In this document: piece by piece, positions 14,844-22,487 of the stretch
How positions within the stretch are numbered: the stretch's first letter is position 1
How the letters are laid out: the number at the start of each line of letters is the position of its first letter
Source: an uncultured Spartobacteria bacterium
Lineage (GTDB): Bacteria; Verrucomicrobiota; Verrucomicrobiae; Chthoniobacterales; UBA6821
Reading direction: 5' to 3'
NCBI GenBank assembly: GCA_903919105.1
Contig: CAIXGT010000222.1
Coordinates: 1 to 24,020 of the forward strand
DNA: 24,020 nt
Program-made: the position numbers and the translations under genes
Notes under the pieces: model-generated
What the model was told of the DNA's origin: nothing
The model's database searches: none
What the model saw: only the letters and a program-made list of their open reading frames with translations

Positions 14844-15977
14844 TCAATGAACCGATATCTTGGCAGCGGCCGCTCGAGCACGTGCCAGGGCATCGGGTCC
14901 GATCGCTAAAGCCACCGCCATACGCCGATAGGGACGGGTAGTCGGCTTACCAAAAATCCGTACATCAATGCCCTTATCGCCCAAGGCATCCTCAACCCCG
15001 AGATATGTGGGGTTATGGCCCTCTTTTGCGGCTAAGACAACGGCGCTTGCCCCCTCGATGCATTCGATCGAGGGAATTGGAAGACCGAGAATGGCCCTGG
15101 CATGCAGATCAAACTCACTCAAGTTCTGACTAATCAACGTCACCATGCCCGTATCATGGGGGCGCGGACTTAATTCACTGAAGATGACCTCATCCTTGGT
15201 CACAAAAAATTCTACGCCAAAGATGCCGGCACCACCCAGGTCGGCTGTGACTTTAGCCGCCATCTCTTGGGCTGCTTTTAAGGATTCAGGATTCATCTGC
15301 TGCGGTTGCCAGCTGTATTGGTAATCCCCGCGCTCCTGCACATGGCCGATCGGTTCGCAAAAAATGGTTTTCCCATTCCTTTGGCGGATCGTGAGCAAGG
15401 TAATCTCAAATTCGAAGTTGATGAATTCCTCGACAATCACCTTCTTGCGGTCGCCACGCATTCCCTGGCAGGCGTAATCCCAACTCGCTTGGATATCAGA
15501 CTCGCTCTTAGCGACGCTTTGGCCTTTGCCAGACGAACTCATCACCGGCTTGATCACCACGGGGAAACCGATGGATTTGGCATGGGCCATCAGATCCTCA
15601 ACGGATTCCGCATAGCTGAATTTGGCTGTCCTCACGCCAAGTCCGGCGGCCACATCACGAATCCTGTCCCGGTTCATGGTCAGGTTCGCTGCCCTTGCGC
15701 TGGGAATGACCTCAAAACCCTGCTCTTCAACGTCCAGGAGCACTTCGGTCCGGATAGCCTCGATTTCGGGAACGATCAAATCGGGCTGATATTTCGAGAT
15801 GGCGTCGCGCAAAGCCTGCTCATCGAGCATGCTGAACACGCAGCTTTCATCGGCCACCTGCATCGCAGGAGCCCCCTCATAGCTGTCACAGGCAATCACA
15901 TGGCACCCTAGGCGCTTGGCACTGATCACGAATTCTTTGCCTAGTTCGCCTGAACCCAAGAGGAGGATTTTTTTCAT
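14844..15977 (-). CDS. purT: Formate-dependent phosphoribosylglycinamide formyltransferase (GAR transformylase 2)
   Basis: The 377-residue ATP-grasp enzyme makes formyl-GAR from GAR, formate and ATP, the folate-independent version of the third step of purine synthesis. The N-terminal domain has [19 protein letters not shown] and the family-typical [10 protein letters not shown]. The ATP-grasp part has [17 protein letters not shown] and [19 protein letters not shown]. The metal and substrate region [18 protein letters not shown] with [17 protein letters not shown] is strongly diagnostic of PurT rather than PurK. The length is close to Escherichia coli PurT (392). It is the last gene of a minus-strand run starting at fabF, 46 nt after the phospholipase D-like gene, and converges with the GlcD-type gene across 23 nt without a visible terminator. 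Confidence 0.96.
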   Translation of the reverse strand: MKKILLLGSGELGKEFVISAKRLGCHVIACDSYEGAPAMQVADESCVFSMLDEQALRDAISKYQPDLIVPEIEAIRTEVLLDVEEQGFEVIPSARAANLTMNRDRIRDVAAGLGVRTAKFSYAESVEDLMAHAKSIGFPVVIKPVMSSSGKGQSVAKSESDIQASWDYACQGMRGDRKKVIVEEFINFEFEITLLTIRQRNGKTIFCEPIGHVQERGDYQYSWQPQQMNPESLKAAQEMAAKVTADLGGAGIFGVEFFVTKDEVIFSELSPRPHDTGMVTLISQNLSEFDLHARAILGLPIPSIECIEGASAVVLAAKEGHNPTYLGVEDALGDKGIDVRIFGKPTTRPYRRMAVALAIGPDALARARAAAAKISVH

Positions 15978-16023
15978 CCTCTTTTTTTATGAAGTTGCCT
16001 TGAGGCTGTCGATCCAAAGGCTC

Positions 16024-16617
16024 TTAGCCCTCGATTGTCATAGGGCCATAGTATCGGGAATGGGATCCGTTCTTATGATGACTCCTGCCGGGATGAAAGG
16101 GATGAGACTGCGCCAGATGCTGCCTCCAGCTAGCTGTGTACTGATCCGCTAAAGGAGGGTCGTTGGAGATCACTATCAAGTTCTCGGCATTGAAGTCCTC
16201 GGCACTCTTGGTGAAATTGAAGGAACCGGTGATTACCCGCGTTCCATCGATGATCATCACCTTGTCATGGGCAATCCGGTAGGCCGAATCGATATAGGTC
16301 GGAATCCCGCTTTGAGAGATGAGATCGGCTTCGGTTCCCCGGGCCTGCTCCTGACTCTTGTCGAGGATCACCTCCACATCGACCCCGCGCTTCTCGGCGT
16401 CAATCAGTGCGACTGCAATAGGCTCCGAGGTGAACGAATAGGCCTCAACTAGCACCTGCTTCTTCGCCTCATGAACCGCTCTCACCACCGCCTCCGTGCA
16501 TCCCCCATGCGGACTAAAATAGACCCTGATGTAAATGTTGTTAGTCTGCGCGTGGACGCAGGTGACATACAAACAAGCGCCTAGCGATGCTCTCTTGAGA
16601 AGGCCGCTTCGTCTCAT
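16024..16617 (-). CDS. Secreted phospholipase D-like protein with one HKD motif
   Basis: I place the start at the ATG at 16615-16617, giving 197 residues. A longer frame to a TTG at 16692 exists but would bury the signal peptide. Residues 1-23 (MRRSGLLKRASLGACLYVTC then VHA) look like a Sec signal with cleavage after VHA. The catalytic HxKx4D motif is HDKVMIID, with His117, Lys119 and Asp124, followed by GSFN (131-134) and Glu145, as in Nuc-type endonucleases and single-HKD phospholipase D proteins that act as dimers. The tail is His/Ser-rich (HPGRSHHKNGSH). The substrate could be nucleic acid or phospholipid and cannot be decided from sequence. The gene sits between the FKBP gene and purT, with no obvious functional link. 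Confidence 0.87.
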   Translation of the reverse strand: MRRSGLLKRASLGACLYVTCVHAQTNNIYIRVYFSPHGGCTEAVVRAVHEAKKQVLVEAYSFTSEPIAVALIDAEKRGVDVEVILDKSQEQARGTEADLISQSGIPTYIDSAYRIAHDKVMIIDGTRVITGSFNFTKSAEDFNAENLIVISNDPPLADQYTASWRQHLAQSHPFHPGRSHHKNGSHSRYYGPMTIEG

Positions 16618-16718
16618 CAGGTGCAGGATTTTTGAGAAGATAGCAAGGCACCCAAACGAAGCTGTATGAGATATATTGAGAGCGCAGGGCAACGCAGCTA
16701 GAACTCAAAAAGACCAGC

Positions 16719-17204
16719 CTACTGAACTTTGAGGAGCTCTATGTCGAAAATCAGCGTGCTGTCTGGGGCTATGACTCCCCCCGCTCCGCGCGATCCATAG
16801 GCGAGATTTGACGGAATGAAGAGCTGGAGCTTGCCGCCTTCCTTCATGAGCTGAACACCTTCGGTCCAGCCGGGAATGACGCCGTTCAGAGGGAAGGAGA
16901 TGGGCTCATTCCTCTTGTAGGAGCTATCGAACTCGGTGCCATCGATCGTGGTGCCGCGGTAGTGGACGAGGACTGTGTCGGTGGCTGCCGGGCTCTTGCC
17001 CGATCCCTCGGTGATAACCTTGTACTGGAGGCCGCTCGGGGTGGTGTGCACGCCGGGTTTGGTGGCGTTCTCTTTCAGAAACGTCTGGCCCTTGGCGAGG
17101 TTGGAGGATGCGTTGGGAGATGCGTCTTGTGCCATGATTTTGGATGTGTTGAGGGTGAGCGTTAGGGCCATTGTGGAAGCCACCAGGAGGGATTTGAGTT
17201 TCAT
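16719..17204 (-). CDS. Secreted FKBP-type peptidyl-prolyl isomerase
   Basis: The ATG at 17202-17204 gives 161 residues, starting MKLKSLLVASTMALTL. This is a Sec signal peptide with likely cleavage after SKIMA (residue 25). A longer upstream start would place 18 polar residues before the signal and is less likely. Residues about 55-161 form a single FKBP domain with the known active-site residues: Tyr82 (HYRGT), Phe92-Asp93 (GTEFDSS), Trp113 (IPGWTEG), Tyr136 (LAYGSRG) and the closing LIFDIELLKV. The linker TPSGLQYKVITEGSG is typical of FkpA/Mip-like proteins. It would speed prolyl isomerisation during folding of exported proteins. The gene follows fabF on the same strand after 28 nt. Confidence 0.94.
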   Translation of the reverse strand: MKLKSLLVASTMALTLTLNTSKIMAQDASPNASSNLAKGQTFLKENATKPGVHTTPSGLQYKVITEGSGKSPAATDTVLVHYRGTTIDGTEFDSSYKRNEPISFPLNGVIPGWTEGVQLMKEGGKLQLFIPSNLAYGSRGAGGVIAPDSTLIFDIELLKVQ

Positions 17205-17232
17205 AGGAAAATGGGAAAAGAGAGCAGGCCGA

Positions 17233-18480
17233 TTAATCCGCGAATTCACGGATGACAACAGAGGAGTTATGGCCGCCGAAGCCGAAGGAGTTGCTGAGGG
17301 CCACCTTGACCTTCACTTCGCGTGCCTTGTGGGGGACGTAGTCGAGATCGCACTCGGGATCGGGATTGTCGAGATTCATGGTGGGTGGGACGATCCCGTC
17401 GCGCATCGCGAGGGCGCAGGCGGCCAGCTCGATGCCGCCGGCGGCACCCAGAAGATGACCCGTAACAGACTTGGTGGAGCTGACAGGCACTTTGTAGGCC
17501 TGGGCGCCGAAGGCATCCTTGATCGCCTTGGTCTCGCAGATATCTCCGATCGGCGTGGAGGTGCCGTGCGCGTTGATGTAGTCGACATCTTGCGGGGTGA
17601 CCTTGGCATGCTTCATCGCGATCTGCATGCAACGACTGGCTCCCTCTCCCTCGGGCCGGGGGGCAGTCATGTGGTAGGCATCGGCAGTGGCTCCATAACC
17701 GACAAGTTCGCAGTAAATCCGTGCGCCGCGTTTCTTCGCATGCTCGAGCTCCTCGAGAATGACGATGCCGGCTCCCTCGCTCATGACAAAACCGTCACGG
17801 TCTTTGTCAAAAGGACGGGAGGCCTTCTGGGGCGCATCATTCCGGGTGCTGAGGGCACGCATGCAGGAGAATCCGGCCACACCGAGCGGCGTGATGGTCG
17901 CCTCGGCTCCTCCGGCGATGAAGGCGTCGGCATCGCCGAACTTGATAATACGCCAAGCCTCGCCGACAGAATTATTGGCCGTGGCGCAGGCGGTAACGAT
18001 CGCCATGTTCGGACCGCTGAAACCGTACTCCATGGAGATGAGACCGCTGGCCATGTTGCTGATGATCATCGGAATGGTGAAAGGAGAAAGCTTGGTCGGC
18101 CCCTTCTCCACAAGCCTGCGCGCCTCGGTCTCAAGGCTCTGGAAACCCCCGATGCCGCTTCCTACGATGACTCCAAAACGTTCCTTGTCGATCGTCTCGA
18201 GATCGAGCCCGGAATCATCCAATGCCAGTCTGGTCCCGGCCATGGCGAACTGAGCAAAACGATCGGCTCGACGCGCATCCTTCGGGGTTTTGAACCAGTT
18301 AGTCGGCTCGAATCCCTTCACCTCGCCAGCGATATGGCAATCGAATCCGGTCGAGTCAAAATTCTCGTAGCGTGTGATGCCGGACCGGCCTTCAATCAGA
18401 TTATTCCAGAAGGTATCGAGGTCCGAACCCACTGGACTGATAACTCCGATACCGGTGATGACAACTCTGCGTTCGCTCAT
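17233..18480 (-). CDS. fabF: 3-oxoacyl-[acyl-carrier-protein] synthase II
   Basis: The start is taken at the ATG at 18478-18480 ([18 protein letters not shown]), giving 415 residues, the usual KAS II length. A 22-residue upstream extension in the frame has no family counterpart. The enzyme condenses malonyl-ACP with acyl-ACP in fatty acid elongation. The catalytic residues are Cys165 (VTACATANN), His305 ([11 protein letters not shown]), Lys337 (STKSVTGH) and His342 (GHLLGAAGG), each two positions from Escherichia coli FabF (163, 303, 335, 340). The C-terminal [14 protein letters not shown] is typical. acpP, often just upstream of fabF, is not there. This is the first gene of the minus-strand run ending in purT, and its leader contains a small hairpin directly before the start. 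Confidence 0.97.
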   Translation of the reverse strand: MSERRVVITGIGVISPVGSDLDTFWNNLIEGRSGITRYENFDSTGFDCHIAGEVKGFEPTNWFKTPKDARRADRFAQFAMAGTRLALDDSGLDLETIDKERFGVIVGSGIGGFQSLETEARRLVEKGPTKLSPFTIPMIISNMASGLISMEYGFSGPNMAIVTACATANNSVGEAWRIIKFGDADAFIAGGAEATITPLGVAGFSCMRALSTRNDAPQKASRPFDKDRDGFVMSEGAGIVILEELEHAKKRGARIYCELVGYGATADAYHMTAPRPEGEGASRCMQIAMKHAKVTPQDVDYINAHGTSTPIGDICETKAIKDAFGAQAYKVPVSSTKSVTGHLLGAAGGIELAACALAMRDGIVPPTMNLDNPDPECDLDYVPHKAREVKVKVALSNSFGFGGHNSSVVIREFAD

Positions 18481-18490
18481 AGAAAAGATT

Positions 18491-18506
18491 CGCCAAAAAA
18501 ATGGCG
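18491..18506 (-). promoter_or_regulatory. Small hairpin in the fabF leader
   Basis: CGCCA (18491-18495) and TGGCG (18502-18506) flank six A residues on the plus strand (six T on the fabF strand). The hairpin begins 10 nt upstream of the fabF ATG, so it would affect ribosome access if formed in the mRNA, or could be a protein site. It lies in the 142-nt divergent gap with the DUF4870 gene. No match to a known fatty acid regulator site was recognised. Confidence 0.3.
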
Positions 18507-18622
18507 TCCTGCAAATGAGTCGAAGCAGGCACCTCTTGGCAACCAAAATCTACCCACCAACGGCCACTTCGACAACAAAGTTGTCCCTTGCGAAACAATC
18601 GATTTGAGGCTCTTTTGAGAGC

Positions 18623-19003
18623 ATGGAGACACCGCCACCACTTGTTCCCGTTCTTGAAACGAAAGAATCCGACCGCTCTTGGTGCATCGGACTTCATCTC
18701 TCGGGACTCTCTGGCATCGTCTTAGCCTTCGCCTTGGCCCATGTCATCGTTCCGCTGGTGATCTGGCTGATCAAACGGGCAGATAGTCCCGAGATCGACG
18801 CCACCGGCAAGGAGGTACTGAATTTCCAGATCTCCTTCAGTATCTATTTCCTGATCGGTGGGGCGCTCTGCTGGCTGTTGATCGGATTCCTGATTCTACC
18901 CGTGCTTTTTATTATCTGGCTTGTCTGCACGATCCTCGCGGCGGTCCGCACAAGCAATGGGGAATCCTACCACTACCCGATGACGATCCGGTTCTTGAAA
19001 TAG
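18623..19003 (+). CDS. DUF4870 (Tic20-like) small membrane protein
   Basis: The 126-residue protein fits DUF4870. A short Pro-rich N-terminus (METPPPLVPV) is followed by the first membrane segment (about 26-49, LSGLSGIVLAFALAHVIVPL), a charged loop with IDATGKEVLNFQISFSIYF (about 59-77, where GKEVLNFQIS is highly typical of the family), two further membrane segments (about 74-108), and a C-terminal NGESYHYPMTIRFLK ending. The last motif is also diagnostic. The role of the family is unknown; a distant relation to the Tic20 translocon component has been proposed. The gene is divergent from fabF across 142 nt, and tmRNA follows on the same strand. Confidence 0.9.
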   Translation: METPPPLVPVLETKESDRSWCIGLHLSGLSGIVLAFALAHVIVPLVIWLIKRADSPEIDATGKEVLNFQISFSIYFLIGGALCWLLIGFLILPVLFIIWLVCTILAAVRTSNGESYHYPMTIRFLK

Positions 19004-19005
19004 GA

Positions 19006-19055
19006 GGATCGGATCTAGGGAATAGTATATCGGGTGTAGGTGATGGTGGGTGTAT
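19006..19055 (+). repeat. Repeat directly after the DUF4870 stop codon
   Basis: Beginning with the stop codon, TAGGAGGATCGGATCTAG matches TAGGCGGATAGGATCTAG after the dnaB stop at 22346, and the similarity continues loosely through TATCGGG and a GATGG-rich tail. It belongs to the same short intergenic family as the copy at 22351-22405. Confidence 0.55.
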
Positions 19056-19058
19056 CGC

Positions 19059-19082
19059 CCCGATTACCAATGCCCGATTACC
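19059..19082 (+). repeat. Direct repeat of CCCGATTACC
   Basis: CCCGATTACC occurs at 19059-19068 and again at 19073-19082, a 14-nt period. It lies between the repeat that follows the DUF4870 gene and the hairpin before tmRNA. No function is assigned. Confidence 0.5.
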
Positions 19083-19089
19083 CATATCC

Positions 19090-19112
19090 CATTTCAGCCT
19101 TCGGCTGAAATG
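19090..19112. terminator. Perfect 10-bp hairpin between the DUF4870 gene and ssrA
   Basis: CATTTCAGCC (19090-19099) pairs perfectly with GGCTGAAATG (19103-19112) around TTC. It is strong enough to end transcription of the DUF4870 gene, but the following sequence (TCTCTTGCG) lacks a proper U-tract. It could equally separate the upstream transcript from the tmRNA promoter or be a mobile palindrome. Confidence 0.45.
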
Positions 19113-19156
19113 TCTCTTGCGAATGAGACCTGCCTGCGCCAGATTCGAAGTGTGAA

Positions 19157-19511
19157 GGGGGCGTACTGGTTTCGACTCGAAGCTCATTACGCATTCTGCA
19201 TGCCGAGGATGATTCGTTGGCCTCGTAAAAAATCGAGTCAAAAAAACTAAACGCAGATTACGAAAATCTAGCTCTCGCAGCCTAAGGCTGTGACGCTGAC
19301 ACACTGACGCCTACTAAGTGTGAAGGCGACGCCAGTAGGCTGGCTCTCAGGCGGAAAGACCGCGCCGGGGGGTGAATCGATTTCGTGGTCGATCGGGGGA
19401 AAGCAGCGCGCCGCACCGTGGCCGACCCCTTAAATTTAAAGTGCGGTCAAGCATGTGGACGGGTGCCTGATAAGTTCCGGGGACAGGGGTTCGACTCCCC
19501 TCGCCTCCACC
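19157..19511 (+). ncRNA. ssrA: Transfer-messenger RNA (tmRNA)
   Basis: This is a standard one-piece tmRNA of 355 nt, which rescues ribosomes stalled on broken mRNA and tags the product for degradation. The acceptor stem pairs GGGGGCG (19157-19163) with CGCCTCC (19502-19508), allowing one G-U. The 5' tRNA-like part reads TACTGGTTTCGAC and the 3' part has GGGGTTCGACTCCCC, the T-arm. The tag frame starts at GCA 19253 and ends at TAA 19283, inside the small hairpin CAGCC-TAA-GGCTG. Directly after it is a clear H-type pseudoknot: CACACT (19300-19305) with AGTGTG (19317-19322), and GCCTACT (19309-19315) with AGTAGGC (19334-19340). The 3' end is ACC then T, so the final A of CCA must be added after transcription. 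Confidence 0.97.
19253..19285 (+). other. tmRNA tag reading frame (ADYENLALAA)
   Basis: The resume codon GCA and the nine following codons encode ADYENLALAA, then TAA. The LALAA ending matches the hydrophobic ClpXP-type degradation signal of other tmRNA tags (for example ALAA in Escherichia coli). The first tagged residue would be the tRNA-borne Ala, followed by this peptide. The resume codon is inferred from the position and the A-rich upstream stretch AAAAAACTAAAC. Confidence 0.9.
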
Positions 19512-19610
19512 TTTTCAATAATAAATCCCCCCCTCCGGGGAAACCGCAGGAAGAAGGGTGTGCGGAGTTTTCAAGTATACATTTCGTACTCCCCGAAGCT
19601 AAATGGCCTG

Positions 19611-20159
19611 ATGTATGGATCGCTCCCAAAACTCGCTTCCCTCGGACCCCTTGGAACCCTAAGCCTCGCAGTTATCCTTTTTCTCTCCGGTTGCGTCTCG
19701 GAGGAGAAGAAGGATCCCACGGATCCAGCAGGCCAGATCAAGATGGGGGAAACCTATTCTGTCGGCACGTGGAAGATTCTTAAAAACGATGAAACGGCTG
19801 CAGACTGGTACAGGAAAGCTGCGCTGCAGGGCGACCCCGAAGGAGAATACCACTTGGGTCTCTGTTATGAACGCGGCCTCGGCGTTCCCAAGAACGAGGT
19901 CCTCGCGGCAAAATGGTTTTTCAAGGCCGCTGAGGGCGGGAACTCAAGCGCACAGTATGAGCTGGGGGATTGTTACAGGCTGTCTAAAGGAGTCGGAACC
20001 GACCTTCCAAAGGCTTACTTTTGGTACAACCTTGCGGCCGCTTCCGGCAATGACGATGCTCACGAGGCTAGGGATGCTGTGGCAAGACGCCTGCCGGAGG
20101 GGGACATACGCCAGGCCCAGCGCCAGAGTGAGGAATTTTGGAACAAGTGGAAGGGATAA
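19611..20159 (+). CDS. Sel1-repeat lipoprotein
   Basis: The ATG at 19611 gives 182 residues. Longer starts in this frame would run into the tmRNA 3' end and are rejected. The N-terminus has a hydrophobic stretch ending in the lipobox LSGC, with Cys28 as the likely lipidated residue. It should be a membrane-anchored lipoprotein, and Val29-Ser30 gives no inner-membrane retention signal of the Asp+2 type. Three Sel1-like repeats follow (about 43-74, 75-110 and 111-147), with AADWYRKAALQGDPEGEYHL, LAAKWFFKAAEGGNSSAQYE and AYFWYNLAAASGNDDAHEA as signatures. These helical solenoids mediate protein contacts. The C-terminal 30 residues are charged and helical. The gene begins 100 nt after ssrA. Confidence 0.88.
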   Translation: MYGSLPKLASLGPLGTLSLAVILFLSGCVSEEKKDPTDPAGQIKMGETYSVGTWKILKNDETAADWYRKAALQGDPEGEYHLGLCYERGLGVPKNEVLAAKWFFKAAEGGNSSAQYELGDCYRLSKGVGTDLPKAYFWYNLAAASGNDDAHEARDAVARRLPEGDIRQAQRQSEEFWNKWKG

Positions 20160-20190
20160 TCTGCATCTAGGGAGGTGCTGCGCTTCTTCA

Positions 20191-20218
20191 TTGACACCCC
20201 GCTGTTTCCGGATACTTT
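20191..20218 (+). promoter_or_regulatory. Possible sigma-70-type promoter of rplI
   Basis: A perfect -35 hexamer TTGACA lies at 20191-20196. A weak -10 candidate, TACTTT at 20213-20218, follows after 16 nt (GATACT at 20211-20216 is the other choice). It would start transcription about 40 nt before rplI. The -10 match is poor, so this is only a candidate. Confidence 0.35.
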
Positions 20219-20263
20219 CTTCCCTCCCGCTGCATCAACCAATAACCAACCGGGATTTTCTCT

Positions 20264-20812
20264 ATGGCCACTTCCGAAGTCATCCTCACCGAAGCCGTTC
20301 CCTCCCTGGGAGCCGAAGCCGATATCGTCAAGGTACGTGCAGGCTACGCCCGCAATTTTCTGATTCCAGGAGGCAAGGCTCTTGAGGTCACTCCCGCTTC
20401 CCTGCGCAAGATTAATCACCTGAAGGCCAAGCGCGCCGAGCGCGAGGCCCGCGAGATCAACGAAGCCGAGGCCGTCGCTACAAAGATCAACAAACTCCGC
20501 CTGAATCTGAAACTCGATACCGGCGAAACCGGCAAGGCCTTCGGGTCCATCACGGCAGCTGACCTTCTCGAGCGCCTAATGGGAGAGATCAAGGATCTCG
20601 TTCTTCCCAAGCACGCCATCGTGCTGGATCGTCCCCTCAAGGAGAGCGGTGAGCATCAGATCCCGGTGAAAATCCACTCCGAAGTGATCGCCACCCTCCG
20701 TATTGAGATCGCTGCTGCTCCCAAGGTGGAGCAACCCGCCGATGACGAAGAGACCAGCACCCGTCGTCCTCGACGCAAGTCCGCGGCCACCTCAGATAAC
20801 GCAGAAGCGTAA
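20264..20812 (+). CDS. rplI: Large ribosomal subunit protein bL9
   Basis: The 182-residue protein is bL9, which binds 23S rRNA at the base of the L1 stalk. The N-terminal domain has the conserved EVILTEAVPSLGAEADIVKV then RAGYARNFLIPGGKAL (about 5-40). A long charged helix follows (about 45-80, ending NEAEAVATKINKL), then the C-terminal domain with TGKAFGSITAADL (about 88-100) and a VKIHSEVIATLRIEI strand. The usual length is about 148, so the last 30 residues (EQPADDEETSTRRPRRKSAA and onward) are an extra acidic-then-basic, probably disordered tail. The ATG is preceded by GGATTTTCTCT and no Shine-Dalgarno sequence. dnaB follows after 15 nt, an order common in bacteria. Confidence 0.97.
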   Translation: MATSEVILTEAVPSLGAEADIVKVRAGYARNFLIPGGKALEVTPASLRKINHLKAKRAEREAREINEAEAVATKINKLRLNLKLDTGETGKAFGSITAADLLERLMGEIKDLVLPKHAIVLDRPLKESGEHQIPVKIHSEVIATLRIEIAAAPKVEQPADDEETSTRRPRRKSAATSDNAEA

Positions 20813-20827
20813 AAATCTTTCCCTGAC

Positions 20828-22348
20828 ATGGCAGAAGGTGCAGAAGGTCCCCAAAACGGCCCTGCCCAAGTCAGCGCCACACCTGAGGGTATTGTCACCG
20901 GATCCCCGCGCCGTAGCACGAGCGCTTCAGGTTCCCAAAGCGCGCATAAACAAGGCCAAGGAGGATTCTCCCAAGGTCAGCGCCTTCCGGAATCTCACCG
21001 TCCCCTGCCCGCTAGTCTTGATGCGGAGAAGGGTGTTCTTTCTTCCATCCTGCTCTCACCGAAGGATACCCTCACTACAGCCATCGAGAAGGGGATCAAT
21101 GATCAACACTTTCACCATCCCGCCCATGGGACGATCTATACCGTCCTGGAGGATCTCTGGAAGAAGAATAGTCCGATCGACCTGATCACCGTCACGCAGA
21201 CCCTGGCTGATAGGAATCTCCTCGAGCAGGTCGGAGGACCGGCTTTTCTGGCAGGGCTCCAGACCTTTCTGCCAACCGCAACCAATGCCGAGTACTACAT
21301 CGACATCATGCGGGAGAAGCATCTCCTGCGCCGCATGATTGCCGTCTGCACCGCTTCGGCGGCCCGCTGTTACGACGAGCAGGGGGATGTGAAGGCACTC
21401 ATCGACGATGTGGAGAAGGAGGTCTTCACGGTTGCCGAGGACCGCGTCCGGGGGGACTTGCCCGACATTAAGGAGCACATCAACGCCGCCATCGATTCGA
21501 TCGAAAAACTCTACCAGAACAAGGGTGAGGTAACCGGAGTTCCCACAGGATTCAAGGTTCTCGATAACATGACCAGCGGCATGCACCCGAGCGAGATGAT
21601 CGTCATCGCGGCGCGCCCCTCAATGGGCAAGACCGCCCTCGCGATGAACATCGCAGAGCATGTCGCAGTCGATAAGAACATCCCAGTTGCCGTCTTCAGT
21701 CTGGAAATGAGCGCCCAACAACTTGTACAGCGTCTTCTCTGCTCGCGAGCCCGGGTGAACCTCCAGAGCATCCGGACGGGCCTTCTTCCGAAGAACGCCC
21801 ACCAGAGTCTCTTCAAGGTCTCGGGGGAGTTCGGCCAGAGCAAGATGCTGATCGATGATACGGCGGGGCTCAGCATCAACGAATTACGCGCAAAATCCCG
21901 ACGACTCATGGACAAGCATGGACTGGGCCTGATCGTCATCGACTATCTGCAGCTTCTGAAATCCCCCTCAAAGCGCGGACAGGAGAACAGACAGATCGAG
22001 ATCGCCGAGATCTCTGGAGGCATCAAGGCACTTGCGAAGGAACTGAGCATTCCGATCATTGTCCTAGCCCAACTCAATCGTAAATCCGAGGACCGCGGAG
22101 ACGGCAAGCCGCGCATCTCGGATCTCCGTGAATCAGGCTCCATCGAGCAGGATGCGGACGTGGTGGGACTCCTCTACCGCTCCGCATACTATGCCAAAGA
22201 TGATGAGGAGAAATCCGAGAAGGGAGGCGAGGCTGAACTGATAATCGCCAAACAGCGTAACGGCCCCACTGGCGAAGTCCCCCTTACCTTCCTGAGCGAG
22301 TTTACACGCTTCGAGACCCGTGACATGACCCACGGTGAGGGAAATTAG
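20828..22348 (+). CDS. dnaB: Replicative DNA helicase DnaB
   Basis: The 506-residue protein is the hexameric helicase of the replication fork. Residues 1-60 are a Gly/Ser/Gln/Pro-rich, probably disordered extension not usual for DnaB. The DnaB N-terminal domain follows (about 62-165, from PASLDAEKGVLSSILLSP). The RecA-like domain has Walker A ARPSMGKTA with Lys268, Walker B LIVIDYLQLL with Asp372, and the C-terminal motifs KALAKELSIPIIVLAQLNR and SDLRESGSIEQDADVVGLLYR. It ends with IIAKQRNGPTGEVPLTFLSEFTRFE, which is standard. No intein is inserted. It is co-directional with rplI across 15 nt and was probably transcribed with it. The start lacks a Shine-Dalgarno sequence (ATCTTTCCCTGAC before ATG). 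Confidence 0.97.
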   Translation: MAEGAEGPQNGPAQVSATPEGIVTGSPRRSTSASGSQSAHKQGQGGFSQGQRLPESHRPLPASLDAEKGVLSSILLSPKDTLTTAIEKGINDQHFHHPAHGTIYTVLEDLWKKNSPIDLITVTQTLADRNLLEQVGGPAFLAGLQTFLPTATNAEYYIDIMREKHLLRRMIAVCTASAARCYDEQGDVKALIDDVEKEVFTVAEDRVRGDLPDIKEHINAAIDSIEKLYQNKGEVTGVPTGFKVLDNMTSGMHPSEMIVIAARPSMGKTALAMNIAEHVAVDKNIPVAVFSLEMSAQQLVQRLLCSRARVNLQSIRTGLLPKNAHQSLFKVSGEFGQSKMLIDDTAGLSINELRAKSRRLMDKHGLGLIVIDYLQLLKSPSKRGQENRQIEIAEISGGIKALAKELSIPIIVLAQLNRKSEDRGDGKPRISDLRESGSIEQDADVVGLLYRSAYYAKDDEEKSEKGGEAELIIAKQRNGPTGEVPLTFLSEFTRFETRDMTHGEGN

Positions 22349-22350
22349 GC

Positions 22351-22405
22351 GGATAGGATCTAGATAATGGGGGATAGGGTATCGGGATTGGGAGATGGGG
22401 ATCAG
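22351..22405 (+). repeat. Repeat directly after the dnaB stop codon
   Basis: GGATAGGATCTAG and the following G/AT-rich words (GGGGGATAGGG, TATCGGGATTGGG, GATGGGGATCAGGGG) match the element after the DUF4870 stop at 19006-19055. The tail looks like degenerate repeats of GGGATNGG. Confidence 0.55.
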
Positions 22406-22452
22406 GGGCTTCGATAAAAAGAGATCGCCCATTGGTCCAAAGAAATTTCAAG

Positions 22453-22476
22453 TTTCATCCTTCAGGTTTCATCCTT
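22453..22476 (+). repeat. Direct repeat TTTCATCCTT before the alcohol dehydrogenase gene
   Basis: TTTCATCCTT occurs at 22453-22462 and 22467-22476 with a 14-nt period, ending 11 nt before the ATG. The same TTCATCC wording precedes alaS, so it may belong to a leader-type intergenic repeat or an S1-type translation enhancer. Confidence 0.5.
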
Positions 22477-22487
22477 AGTCTTTCGCC

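Noticed and set aside
16618..16692. TTG start for the phospholipase D-like protein
   Set aside because: The ATG at 16617 puts a clear signal peptide at the N-terminus. The extension has no supporting feature.
16975..18618. 547-codon open frame on the plus strand opposite fabF and the FKBP gene
   Set aside because: It is antisense to two well-identified genes, starts inside the FKBP gene, and shows Gly/Asp/Arg/His-rich composition typical of a shadow frame in GC-rich DNA.
19059..19082. CRISPR-like direct repeats
   Set aside because: There are only two 10-nt copies with a 4-nt spacer, and no cas genes anywhere in the window.
19455..19610. Longer start for the Sel1 lipoprotein
   Set aside because: The first 52 codons overlap the 3' end of tmRNA and would place a polar stretch before the signal peptide.
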